Below, piece after piece: positions 24,108 to 31,875 of a DNA stretch of 37,779 bases (position 1 is its first letter; the number at the start of each line of letters is the position of its first letter). The notes under the pieces are model-generated. The model worked only from the letters and a program-made list of their open reading frames with translations, made no database searches and was not told the DNA's origin. Origin of the DNA: a bacterium (GTDB lineage Bacteria; Vulcanimicrobiota; Xenobia; Xenobiales; Xenobiaceae); contig JALHDH010000016.1 in the NCBI GenBank assembly GCA_022839105.1, forward strand, positions 1 through 37,779, in the 5' to 3' direction. A program made the translations under genes and the position numbers.

Positions 24108-24676
24108 CGGGTGGCACCCGGCAGGCTCTTGCGGCCCAGGCGCTGGTCCCGGCCCTCGGCCAGGGCCATGCAGCCTCGGGCGCAGTAGAGCGTCTCCGGG
24201 TGCATCCCCACGCTGCGCGCGATCCGCTCGTAGGCCTCTTCGACAGGGCTCCATTCGGGGTCGGAACGGGGAGAGGGGCGTTCCCAGGGCAGGTCCACCC
24301 GGCTCGAGCGAGCCACGGCGTAGAAGGTCCCTTCGGGATCCTGGCAGCCGATCTCTCCCCACAGGGAGCGGCTGGTGGTCTCGAGATCCACATACCACGC
24401 GCGGGAGGGCCCCGAGACATCGATCTCCTGGCAGGCTCCGGACTGATCGTCGGCGTGCAGGCGCAGGACCATCCGGCACTGGGCCAGCAACTCATCGCCG
24501 AGTTCCTCGACCAGGCGGTTCCGGGTGGACCAGGCGAGCTGGAAGGTGGCAAAGAGGCGTCCCGGGTCCACGGGGGCGAGCATGAGGACATCCACCCCGT
24601 AGGTCTCGGGGAGATCCGCAGGTTCGCCAGGGGCGGCGCCTGCCCAGGGCAGGGCGTTCAGGGAACGGTGGAGCAT
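24104..24676 (-). CDS. DUF4912 protein, partner of GH57 branching enzyme
   Basis: A 190-residue protein with the DUF4912 core: YGVDVLMLAPVDPGRLFATFQL (family pattern V-x-x-L-x-x-D-P-x-x-x-F-x-Y-W-E), a carbohydrate-binding-like beta sandwich in the middle, and R-A-W-Y-V-D-L, then a segment on the product of first contact (EIGCQDPEGTFYAVARSSRV). DUF4912 is often next to or fused with DUF1957 branching enzymes, so it may bind glycogen or guide the enzyme. Start ATG is at 24676, and the ribosome binding site upstream (GGGAG) is distant and weak. It heads the four-gene minus-strand operon. Confidence 0.82.
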   Translation of the reverse strand: MLHRSLNALPWAGAAPGEPADLPETYGVDVLMLAPVDPGRLFATFQLAWSTRNRLVEELGDELLAQCRMVLRLHADDQSGACQEIDVSGPSRAWYVDLETTSRSLWGEIGCQDPEGTFYAVARSSRVDLPWERPSPRSDPEWSPVEEAYERIARSVGMHPETLYCARGCMALAEGRDQRLGRKSLPGATR

Positions 24677-24904
24677 GGTCTGTGGTTGGAATCTCGACTC
24701 CCGTTGGGTCCGTAGCCGCACACCGGGCCGAGCCTGGCAAGGGCCTGCGAGGCGCGAGCGGGACCTGCCGGGTTTTGTGAAGGGTCGCGGCGAATCCTTC
24801 CTGAGAGGACCCGTCCGGCGGTGGCCGGGGGGAAGAATGCGCCACCGACTGCGACGGTTTCGGGGCTGGTCCCCAGGCGGGCCGGCTTGAAGAGGGAGGT
24901 CCCG

Positions 24905-25945
24905 ATGAGGAACTGGTTCCTGGTGGCCCTGATGCTGCTGATGTGCGTGAACCTGCCGGCCCGGGCCGAGCGCACGTCCTCTCCCCAACTGACCCTGGAA
25001 ACCCTCCTGGGCGGGGTCCGGGTCGGCTCGCCCGAGATCCACGCGAACCTGGCGGTCTTCCCGGTCATCGTCCCGACCCCGGCCGCCCTGGCCGAACACC
25101 TGAACCTGGATCCCGCCCTCGAGCGGCAGGTCTTGAAGCTGACCGAGATCAGCGAGTCGGGTTCGGTCAACAAGGTCCGCGTCGAGAATACCGGCAAGGT
25201 CCCCGTCTTCCTCATGGCCGGGGAGATTCTCTCGGGCGCCAAACAGGATCGGGTCCTGCAGGACGACCTCTGGCTCCCCGCCCGGAGCGGCCCGGTCGAG
25301 GTGGCCTGCTACTGCGTCGAGCGGGGCCGCTGGTCCTACACCGGGGACCGCGAGTTCAAGTCCCGGCCGGTTGCCGGGAACCTGAGCGTCCGCCAGAGTG
25401 CGCGGACCAACAACAGCCAGGTGGCGGTCTGGAGCGCGGTGGCCGAAACCCAGGCCCGGGTCGGCTTCGGAGATTCGACCGCCCTGGGTGAGACCTTCGA
25501 GGCCCCCGCCGTGAAGCGTCGCATCGAGGGTTACGTCAAGGCCCTGGGCGACCTGCCCGCTCGCCACCCCCGGGCCAACGGCTTCGTCGTGGCCGTCGGG
25601 TCGCGGATCCTGGCGGCCGACCTCTTCGGGTCCCGCTCCGACGCGCTGGCGTTGTGGCCCAAGCTTCTGCCTTCCTACGCCCTGGAGGCCGCGCAGGCCG
25701 AATCCGGGAAGCCCGGCGTCAGCCGAGCGGCTGCCCTTCGCTTCCTGCGCGAGGCGGCCAGCATGAAGAGCACCACCCGGGGCACCCCCGGCGAGGGTAC
25801 CTTGTTCTCGTTGGAGGGGCACGGCCGGGTCGGCTCGGCCCTGCTGCTGGGCCGGGCCCTGGTCCACGCGGAGATCTTCCCTCGCCAGGAGGAGACCCTC
25901 CCACCCCAGCCCCTGGTTCCGATCCAGCGCCAGTATGACCGTTGA
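24905..25945 (+). CDS. Secreted DUF6569 (ARPP-1-like) protein
   Basis: A 346-residue protein with a clear signal peptide (MRNWFLVALMLLMCVNLPARA, cut after A-R-A at about residue 21). The mature part matches the ARPP-1/DUF6569 family: FPVIVP, LKLTEISESGSVNKVRVEN, FLMAGEILSGAKQDRVLQ (family G-E-x-L-x-G-A-K-Q-x-R) and ACYCVERGRWSYTG (family V-x-C-V-E-x-G-R-W). The biochemical function is not established. ATG at 24905 follows GGGAGGTC. It stands as a single gene, divergent from the glycogen operon and ending 41 bases before the promoter at 25987. Confidence 0.85.
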   Translation: MRNWFLVALMLLMCVNLPARAERTSSPQLTLETLLGGVRVGSPEIHANLAVFPVIVPTPAALAEHLNLDPALERQVLKLTEISESGSVNKVRVENTGKVPVFLMAGEILSGAKQDRVLQDDLWLPARSGPVEVACYCVERGRWSYTGDREFKSRPVAGNLSVRQSARTNNSQVAVWSAVAETQARVGFGDSTALGETFEAPAVKRRIEGYVKALGDLPARHPRANGFVVAVGSRILAADLFGSRSDALALWPKLLPSYALEAAQAESGKPGVSRAAALRFLREAASMKSTTRGTPGEGTLFSLEGHGRVGSALLLGRALVHAEIFPRQEETLPPQPLVPIQRQYDR

Positions 25946-25986
25946 GCGGGGCCCGACGGCCCCAGGCGGCAAGCGGCGAATTTCCA

Positions 25987-26015
25987 TTGACACGGGAAGC
26001 CCGGGAAGATACCAT
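25987..26015 (+). promoter_or_regulatory. Sigma-70-type promoter before the SpoIIE phosphatase
   Basis: A perfect TTGACA at 25987-25992, a 17-base spacer and TACCAT at 26010-26015. Transcription should begin near 26022, giving a leader of about 170-230 bases that contains the small ORF at 26057. Confidence 0.7.
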
Positions 26016-26056
26016 GGGAGAATCACCGCGATCGACCCGGGAGCTGAAGACTGTCC

Positions 26057-26134
26057 ATGAAGCGTGAGATTCTGGTCATGGAAAACACCGAGTTCATCGA
26101 CATCTTCCTGCGCTACCGAGGGGTCAACAACTGA
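26057..26134 (+). CDS. Possible 25-codon leader peptide
   Basis: ATG at 26057 opens a 25-codon frame ending in TGA at 26132-26134: MKREILVMENTEFIDIFLRY, then RGVNN. It lies on the leader of the SpoIIE phosphatase message. Its composition (I, F, E, N, few Ala/Gly/Pro) is unlike the genome average. The only purine-rich site, GGGAG at 26038-26042, is 14 bases away, so translation may be weak. It could be a regulatory leader, a real micro-protein, or the remnant of a longer gene. Confidence 0.35.
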   Translation: MKREILVMENTEFIDIFLRYRGVNN

Positions 26135-26250
26135 ACTCTCCCTCCTGAGGACGGCCGGTAGGGAAGAGATCAAGGCTGGGAGGTCCCTCCCTGAGTCTTT
26201 TCGAGGTTGGGCAGGCGGGCGAGACCCCTCCCCCGACCTGGCCCGAGCGC

Positions 26251-29200
26251 TTGGCTGCTGCCTCGCTCCTGGCCGGGTTGCCGCTCCATGATTCCCAGGA
26301 TCCCTGTCCTCGGGCCATCGAATTCTGCGAGCGCTTCCTGGGGCCCGTCCGGGCACAAGAGTGTCAGGCCTTCCGGGAACAGATGGCCCAGCAGGCTCGG
26401 GACCGGGGTGGCGCCCCCGTCCTGGGCGCCTGTCCGATGGGGTTGGGCTGCTTCTCCATCGCCGCGGCGGGTCGCGAGGTCCTGGGCGGCTATGCGCGTC
26501 TCCAGGAGGCCTCTCCGACACCAGGGACGGGCGAACTCGAGCGCTTCTGGGAATCCCTTCCCGAGTGTTGCCAGGAGGAGCTGGATCGGGTGGCGCGGGC
26601 CTTGCAGGTCCTCTTCCAGGGCGAGAGCCCCCTGGGCGCTCCGGGCCGCGGAGGATTGCTGCTCTCCTCGGCCCTGGACCTGGATCCGCTGATGGCCGAC
26701 ATCCTGAACCTGGCGGTCCGCTGGTCGGGCGCGGATGCGGGCAGTCTGGACCTGGTCGAGAACCAGCGCCTGACCCGTCGGGCCACCCTGGTCCTGCGGG
26801 CCACGCCCGCACGCGGCAGGCACCGGTTCCGGCCCAGCCTGGTCGGCTGGTTGCGCGAAAGATCCGCCCTGCACTCGTCCGAATCCCGCTTCGCCAGCAG
26901 TCCGCCCTTGCGCCCTCAGGACTACGCCTCGGCCTTCTTCGTCCCGCTGACCCTCCACGATCGGCCGCGGGCGCTGCTGAGCGTCTATTCCTGTCGCCCC
27001 CGGCGGCTGACCTCCAGGGAGGTCCTCTTCCTGGATGCCCTGGCGGTCCAGGCGGCCCTGGCCCTGGAGAATGCCCATGTCTTCGAGGCCGAGCAGCGCC
27101 GGGCCCGGGAATCCACGGCTTTGTACCAGGCGGCTCGGTCCATCGAGAGCGGGCAGTCGCGTTCGGAGGTCCTGGAGGCCTCGGCTCGCGCCCTGTCGCG
27201 GACCGCCGAGGTGGATCGTGCCCTGGTCTTTCTGGCGGATCGGCATCGGCCGGTGATGAGCATGGCCACCTCGGTCGGCCTGACGGCCGACCAGCGCGAG
27301 TTCTTCTCGGCCTTCCGCCTGAACCTGGGCCAGGTCAGCCCGGCCATCCTGGCCAGCCTTCAAGCCGGGGAGCCCTTGAAGCTCTCCGCTCCTCCCGAGG
27401 AGAGCCCCTCCCTGGCCAGGCTTCTGACCCTGCTGCCCTCTTCGTCGTGCCTGGTGGTGCCCATCCTGGGTGAGGACCGCCTGGCCGGACTGGTCCTGCT
27501 GGATCACTCCGAGGGGGCCCACCCCTTCGCGGACTCGGTCGTCTGGCTGGCCATGGCCCTGGCCGTCCAGGTGGGGATCGCGTTGCGACGGGCCAATCTC
27601 TTCGAGGAGCTCCAGGAGAACCTGGCCCGTTTCCGGGCCCTGTACCAGGTCTCGACGGTCGTGACCGGCACCCTGTCGCTTCCTCGGCTCCTGCAGTTGA
27701 TCGTGGCCCAGGCCCTGAGCCTGGTCCGGGAGTCGGCCTGCGCGGTCCTGGTCCTCAACGAGACCGGCGAGGACCACTACGTCCACACCTCCGCCGGCCT
27801 TCCCCAGCAGCTTCTGGACCACTCGGCCCAGGGCGGGCTGGCCCGTCTGGCCAAGGGGCGCCGCAAGGCCAGCGTCCTGTACCTGGACCGCTGTCCCGAG
27901 CTGGCCTGTTCCGAGCTGGGTCGGGCTCTCCAGTCCTCGGGCTTCGGTGGGGTCCTGGCGGTTCCGCTGGTGGCCCGCAAGAGGACGGTCGGGGTCCTCA
28001 ACTGCTTTGCTCCGGCGGGTCGTCCCTTCCATCGCCTGGAGATCCGCCTCTTGCGGGGCTTTGCCAACCACGCCGCCGTGGCCGTGGACCACGCCCGCCT
28101 GCACGGCAAGCTCCGCCTGAAGATGGGAGAGATGCAGACCCTCTTCGAGGTGAGCCGGGCGGTGACTTCCACCCTGCAGCTCGACATGGTCCTCAGCGAG
28201 GTGGTCCGCCACGTGGTGAGGATCCTGCGGGCCGATGCATGCACCTTGCGCCTTCTGGAGGGCAACGTGCTGATCCTGAAGGCTTCCGAGGGGCTCAATC
28301 CCTCGAACCTGCTGCGTCGGGTCCTGTTGGGCGAGCAGGTCATGGGCCGGGCAGCCCAACTGGGCCGGCCCATCACCATGTTGGCAGGCGAGCAGGTCGA
28401 AGGGCTGCAGTTCCCCCGCTCTGCCCACCACCAGGGGATGCAGACGGTCCTGAGCGTGCCCATCGATCACCGGGACGCCACGGTGGGGGTCATCACGGTC
28501 TTCCGCCGCGCCCGCATCCAGCACACGGCCAGCGAGATCAGCCTCCTGGCAGCCCTGGCCAGCCACGCCGGGGTCGCCATCGAGAACGCCCGGATCTATG
28601 CCGAGAAGGAGAAGGTTGCGGCCCTCCTGCACGATGCCCTGATCCCCCGCCGGACCCTGGGCTTCCCGGGCCTGGTCCTGGGGCATCGCTTCCTGCCCTC
28701 CCGGGACCTTTCGGGGGACTACTATGACCTGATCCCCCTGGGCCCCCGGCGCTGTGGACTGGTGATCGGGGATGTCTCCGGCAAGGGGGCGGAGGCCGCG
28801 ATCCAGACCATCCGGGCCAAGCACCTGCTGCGGAGCTTCGCGATGTCCGGGCACCCTCCCCGGGAGGTCCTGCGGAGGCTGAACTCGCATCTGACCCGGG
28901 ACGACTCCGGCGACGACCGCCAGATCACCTTGTTCTACGCCGAGGCGGACCTGGAGACCCGTCGGCTCTACTTCAGTTGCGCAGGGCACGAGCCGGCCAT
29001 CCTGTGGGGACCCGAGGGGAACCTGGAACTGCTGGAGGCCGACGGGGTCCTGCTGGGAGTGGTCTCGGATGCCCGTTTCGAGGAGCGCTCGACCAGCATC
29101 CCGGAAGGTTCCACCCTGTTGATGTGCACCGATGGCATCACCGAGGCGCGCAACCCCCAGGGGCAGTTCTTCGGTCCGGAGCGGGTGCGCCAGACGATCC

Positions 29201-29328
29201 TGCGCTACGGACTTGGCGAACGGGCCCTCTCACCCCAGTCGCTGGCGGATCGCCTCTACACCCAGGTCCGGCAATTCACCCGGAGCCCGCTCTGTGACGA
29301 TCTCTCGGTCCTGGTGGCCCGGTTTTGA
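26251..29328 (+). CDS. Multi-sensor PP2C phosphatase (PocR-GAF repeats-SpoIIE)
   Basis: A 1025-residue cytoplasmic signalling phosphatase. Residues about 15-90 look like a PocR ligand domain with conserved cysteines (CERFLGPVRAQEC and GACPMGLGCFS). Four GAF-like sensor units follow at roughly 130-275, 290-450, 460-620 and 630-780, joined by helices. The C-terminal 225 residues are a PP2C/SpoIIE domain with all metal aspartates: RDLSGDYYDL, VIGDVSGKGAEAA, MCTDGITEARN and LCDDLSVLV. It should remove phosphate from an anti-sigma antagonist or similar partner, none of which is in the window. TTG 26251 has no ribosome binding site. A CTG at 26191 with GGGAGG at 26178 would add 20 residues. Confidence 0.88.
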   Translation: MAAASLLAGLPLHDSQDPCPRAIEFCERFLGPVRAQECQAFREQMAQQARDRGGAPVLGACPMGLGCFSIAAAGREVLGGYARLQEASPTPGTGELERFWESLPECCQEELDRVARALQVLFQGESPLGAPGRGGLLLSSALDLDPLMADILNLAVRWSGADAGSLDLVENQRLTRRATLVLRATPARGRHRFRPSLVGWLRERSALHSSESRFASSPPLRPQDYASAFFVPLTLHDRPRALLSVYSCRPRRLTSREVLFLDALAVQAALALENAHVFEAEQRRARESTALYQAARSIESGQSRSEVLEASARALSRTAEVDRALVFLADRHRPVMSMATSVGLTADQREFFSAFRLNLGQVSPAILASLQAGEPLKLSAPPEESPSLARLLTLLPSSSCLVVPILGEDRLAGLVLLDHSEGAHPFADSVVWLAMALAVQVGIALRRANLFEELQENLARFRALYQVSTVVTGTLSLPRLLQLIVAQALSLVRESACAVLVLNETGEDHYVHTSAGLPQQLLDHSAQGGLARLAKGRRKASVLYLDRCPELACSELGRALQSSGFGGVLAVPLVARKRTVGVLNCFAPAGRPFHRLEIRLLRGFANHAAVAVDHARLHGKLRLKMGEMQTLFEVSRAVTSTLQLDMVLSEVVRHVVRILRADACTLRLLEGNVLILKASEGLNPSNLLRRVLLGEQVMGRAAQLGRPITMLAGEQVEGLQFPRSAHHQGMQTVLSVPIDHRDATVGVITVFRRARIQHTASEISLLAALASHAGVAIENARIYAEKEKVAALLHDALIPRRTLGFPGLVLGHRFLPSRDLSGDYYDLIPLGPRRCGLVIGDVSGKGAEAAIQTIRAKHLLRSFAMSGHPPREVLRRLNSHLTRDDSGDDRQITLFYAEADLETRRLYFSCAGHEPAILWGPEGNLELLEADGVLLGVVSDARFEERSTSIPEGSTLLMCTDGITEARNPQGQFFGPERVRQTILRYGLGERALSPQSLADRLYTQVRQFTRSPLCDDLSVLVARF

Positions 29329-29375
29329 GAGGCCGCCGGACCGGAAACCCTGGAAAATCCCGTCTGGGAGGCAGC

Positions 29376-29705
29376 ATGGAAATCGATTTCGAGGCCCTGG
29401 CTCGAGCCTGGGTCGAGGGGGATCCCCGCTCGCGCGAACTGGCCCGCTCGGACCCCGAAAGAGCGGGCCGCCTGGTCCTGAGGCTGGCCCGTGCCCTGGA
29501 GGAGCGGCGTCGCGAACAGGGGGGGGCGGAACTGCCCGAGCGGGGCGATCTGGTGATCCAGGTCGATCGTTCGCGCTTCGTGCCGGGGCGCGGGCTCGAT
29601 GAGGAGGCTCTCGACCAGTTGGTCGGCTATCTCGAGGAGTTGACCCGGGAGAAGGCCGACTCGAAGCCCGGTGGGGATCCGGGGTCAGGGCTGGACCCGG
29701 GTTGA
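29376..29705 (+). CDS. Small acidic helical protein of unknown function
   Basis: I do not recognise this 109-residue protein. It is mostly helical and highly charged (LARAWVEGDPRSRELARS and LVLRLARALEERRREQ), with a short strand-like VIQVDRSRFV and a Gly/Pro-rich tail. ATG at 29376 follows GGGAGG, 47 bases after the SpoIIE phosphatase stop, so it is probably in the same operon and could be a partner of the phosphatase. That is position-based inference. Its last 21 bases overlap the stop of the convergent methyltransferase gene. Confidence 0.65.
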   Translation: MEIDFEALARAWVEGDPRSRELARSDPERAGRLVLRLARALEERRREQGGAELPERGDLVIQVDRSRFVPGRGLDEEALDQLVGYLEELTREKADSKPGGDPGSGLDPG

Positions 29706-30593
29706 GCCGGTCAGGGGTTTCTGGAAGATCATGACGTACTCGTGCTTGAAGAGGTAGAAGCCGCCCTTCAAAGCCCGGTACTTCCAGAGGTTGGTGGTCA
29801 GGCCCTTGCCCCGCTCGTTGCCCTGGATGTCCTTGACGTTGAGGGATTTCAGGCGCAGCCCGGCCCGCCGGCAGACCTCCATGCAGCCGAAACCCAGCGG
29901 GATCCAGTCTCCCTTGTGGTACTTGTCGCCGATCACCAGGGTCAGGAAGCGACCCGGCATGAGGATTTCCACGGCATTGTCCACCACGGAGCGGAACTGC
30001 TCGTAGAAGGCCTGCTCGGTGTCGGCGGTGGACAGGTCCGTTCCTCCTTCGCCGTCGGAGAACATGATGATGTCCCAGTAGGGCGGGTGGAGGATCACAT
30101 GATGGGCCCGGGGGAACCCCCATTCCTCCAGGCAGGTCAGCACCCGACGCCGGATTCCGGTTCCGGTGGAATCCCCTGTCAGGAGCTTGCAGTTCACCTC
30201 CATGGGGTTCAATGCCTTGGAGATCCGCTCGCGGGCCAGCCGGTTGACATCCTCCTGCAGTTCGACCCCGATGCCGTGACGGCCCAGGTGGCAGCACTCG
30301 ATCAGGGTGGTGCCGCTGCCGCTGAAGAGGTCCACCACCACCTCGCCCGGGCGCGTGAAGCGGCGCAGGACCTGGTAGGGGATCTGGGGGACGAAGTTCC
30401 CGTGGTAGTCTCCCGCGTGGGGGCCGCGGCGATCCCGGTTGGGAAAGAGCCACAGGCTCTCCAGCAGGATGTCGGACTCTTCGTCCTTCCAGCAGCGCAG
30501 ATCCAGATCGGTATAGGCCAGCTCCTCCCGGTGGGGCTTCCGCGGACGGGGAGCCACCTTGTGGGCTGCCTGAGTGGCTGCGCTGCGCTTCAT
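29685..30593 (-). CDS. Orphan DNA methyltransferase (N4/N6 amino-type)
   Basis: A 302-residue SAM-dependent amino-methyltransferase. Motif I is VVVDLFSGSGTTLIE (residues about 86-99). The catalytic motif IV is HPPYW at residues 169-173, where most DNA amino-methyltransferases have D, N or S before PPY. An adjacent conserved part reads GNFVPQIPYQVLRRF, and GRFLTLVIGDKYHKGDWIPLGF is a later core strand. No restriction enzyme or specificity gene lies beside it, so it looks like a solitary methylase used in regulation or replication. The recognition site cannot be told. ATG at 30593 follows GAGGTGA. Confidence 0.75.
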   Translation of the reverse strand: MKRSAATQAAHKVAPRPRKPHREELAYTDLDLRCWKDEESDILLESLWLFPNRDRRGPHAGDYHGNFVPQIPYQVLRRFTRPGEVVVDLFSGSGTTLIECCHLGRHGIGVELQEDVNRLARERISKALNPMEVNCKLLTGDSTGTGIRRRVLTCLEEWGFPRAHHVILHPPYWDIIMFSDGEGGTDLSTADTEQAFYEQFRSVVDNAVEILMPGRFLTLVIGDKYHKGDWIPLGFGCMEVCRRAGLRLKSLNVKDIQGNERGKGLTTNLWKYRALKGGFYLFKHEYVMIFQKPLTGSTRVQP

Positions 30594-30681
30594 CGGTCAC
30601 CTCGGGAGAGCATGTTGAAGAAAGTTCTTCCATGCCTTGGTGCTTTCCTTCAAGGCGCGGTGCGCTTGGGGCGGCTCGGGC

Positions 30682-31788
30682 TCAGGGCCGCAGCTCGGTG
30701 ATGACCCCCAGCCGGTTGAGTCGGGCGGGGCAGGGCCTGCCCACCTGGAAGGCCTGGAAGGTGGCGGCGTCCTGGATCTCGTGTTCCATGGTCTTGCCGT
30801 CCGGGCTTCGCAGCTTCAGGACGTACTTCTCGGTCCGGGGGCCCTCGCGCTCCCCCGGTTCGAGGCGGAGCTCAGGCCACTCCGGTCGGGTGTCCTCGCC
30901 CGAGGCCCGGGCCTGGCGCACCTCCTTCCAGCGCTCGATGTCGTAGGTGATCCGGGTGGCGTAGACCGGCTCCTGGCGGTAGACGGGTTCCTGCCAGGAT
31001 TCCTCCTCCTGGACGGTGCGATAGGTCGGACGGTCCTCGTAGACGTCCTCGAAGTAGCCGTTCCCCAGATCACGGCTGCCGACCTTGACCCGTTCGGTCC
31101 CATCCTGGACTTCGCGTTGGACCGTCCGGGTGCGGGTCTCGCTGCCGATCTGGACCTGGCGGTGGGAGCGCACCTCCTGGCTGCGCGAGAGTTCCCGGGC
31201 GCCCGAGGGGAGCTGGTCGGCCCAGGCCTGCTCGCGGACCGTGACTTCCTTCTGGATCGAGATGAGGCGCTCCCAGTGGGCGCCCACCACGTCCAACTGC
31301 ACCGAGCGCGTGCAGGACAGGAAACCGGCCAGCAGCGCCAGCAGGACGAGCAGCACCCCGCAGCCGGCCAGGCAGAGCCCGCAGGCCTTGTTCCGGGGCT
31401 TTTTGGGGGCCTCGGCCGGGGACCCGACTTCCGGGGTCTCCGGCTGGCCGGGTCCCGCCGCGCGGGCGGCTTCCTCGGCGCTGGAGGGAGCCTGGCCCAG
31501 GTGCTGGACGACCTTTCGGGCGGCCCCCGCGTCCCGCGCCGAGCCGCAGCCCGTACAGAACCCGTTCCAGCCCTTGTTGTCTCCCGAGCAGAAGCCACAG
31601 GTCCAGTCGGGACCGGAGCGGGCCTTCTCGAGTTCGCCGGCTTCGTCCACCACCCGGGCATCCTCGGGAAGGTAGAACTTCACCTCGGGGCCGCGGGGCG
31701 AGCCGCACCCGCCGCAGAACTTCTCAGGACCGCGATTCCGCGTGGCCCCGCAGTAAGGGCAATCCCACGCACCTTCACGAACGGCCAT
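30682..31788 (-). CDS. Zinc-ribbon single-pass membrane protein
   Basis: A 368-residue protein with two zinc ribbons at the cytoplasmic N-terminus: WDCPYCGATRNRGPEKFCGGCG and WTCGFCSGDNKGWNGFCTGCG, split here as C-P-Y-C ... C-G-G-C and C-G-F-C ... C-T-G-C, close to RanBP2 knuckles (W-x-C-x-x-C). A single transmembrane helix follows at about residues 136-157 (CGVLLVLLALLAGFLSC), then a 200-residue charged outside domain rich in Q, E, R and Y (ESWQEPVYRQEPVYATRITYD). I know similar proteins only as hypothetical ones. ATG at 31788 follows GGAGGGCGAG. It lies between the M29 aminopeptidase and the methyltransferase on the same strand. Confidence 0.75.
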   Translation of the reverse strand: MAVREGAWDCPYCGATRNRGPEKFCGGCGSPRGPEVKFYLPEDARVVDEAGELEKARSGPDWTCGFCSGDNKGWNGFCTGCGSARDAGAARKVVQHLGQAPSSAEEAARAAGPGQPETPEVGSPAEAPKKPRNKACGLCLAGCGVLLVLLALLAGFLSCTRSVQLDVVGAHWERLISIQKEVTVREQAWADQLPSGARELSRSQEVRSHRQVQIGSETRTRTVQREVQDGTERVKVGSRDLGNGYFEDVYEDRPTYRTVQEEESWQEPVYRQEPVYATRITYDIERWKEVRQARASGEDTRPEWPELRLEPGEREGPRTEKYVLKLRSPDGKTMEHEIQDAATFQAFQVGRPCPARLNRLGVITELRP

Positions 31789-31875
31789 CTCGCCCTCCCT
31801 GTGCCCCGAACCTTGAGGATGCCGACCGGGAAGGCTTCCCGGGTCGAGGCACCCGGACCTTCTCGAGGCGGAGGT

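Noticed and set aside
26170..28989. Very long minus-strand open frame opposite the SpoIIE phosphatase.
   Set aside because: It is the antisense shadow of a GC-rich gene. Its composition (Gln/Gly/Asp/Val runs) is typical of reverse-strand readings and it has no domain or ribosome binding site.
30594..30660. A coding-like stretch (LKESTKAWKNFLQHALPR) in frame upstream of the methyltransferase ATG.
   Set aside because: It ends in TGA two codons before the ATG, has only a TTG start without a ribosome binding site, and is 18 residues long. Chance is the simpler reading, though it could be checked for conservation.
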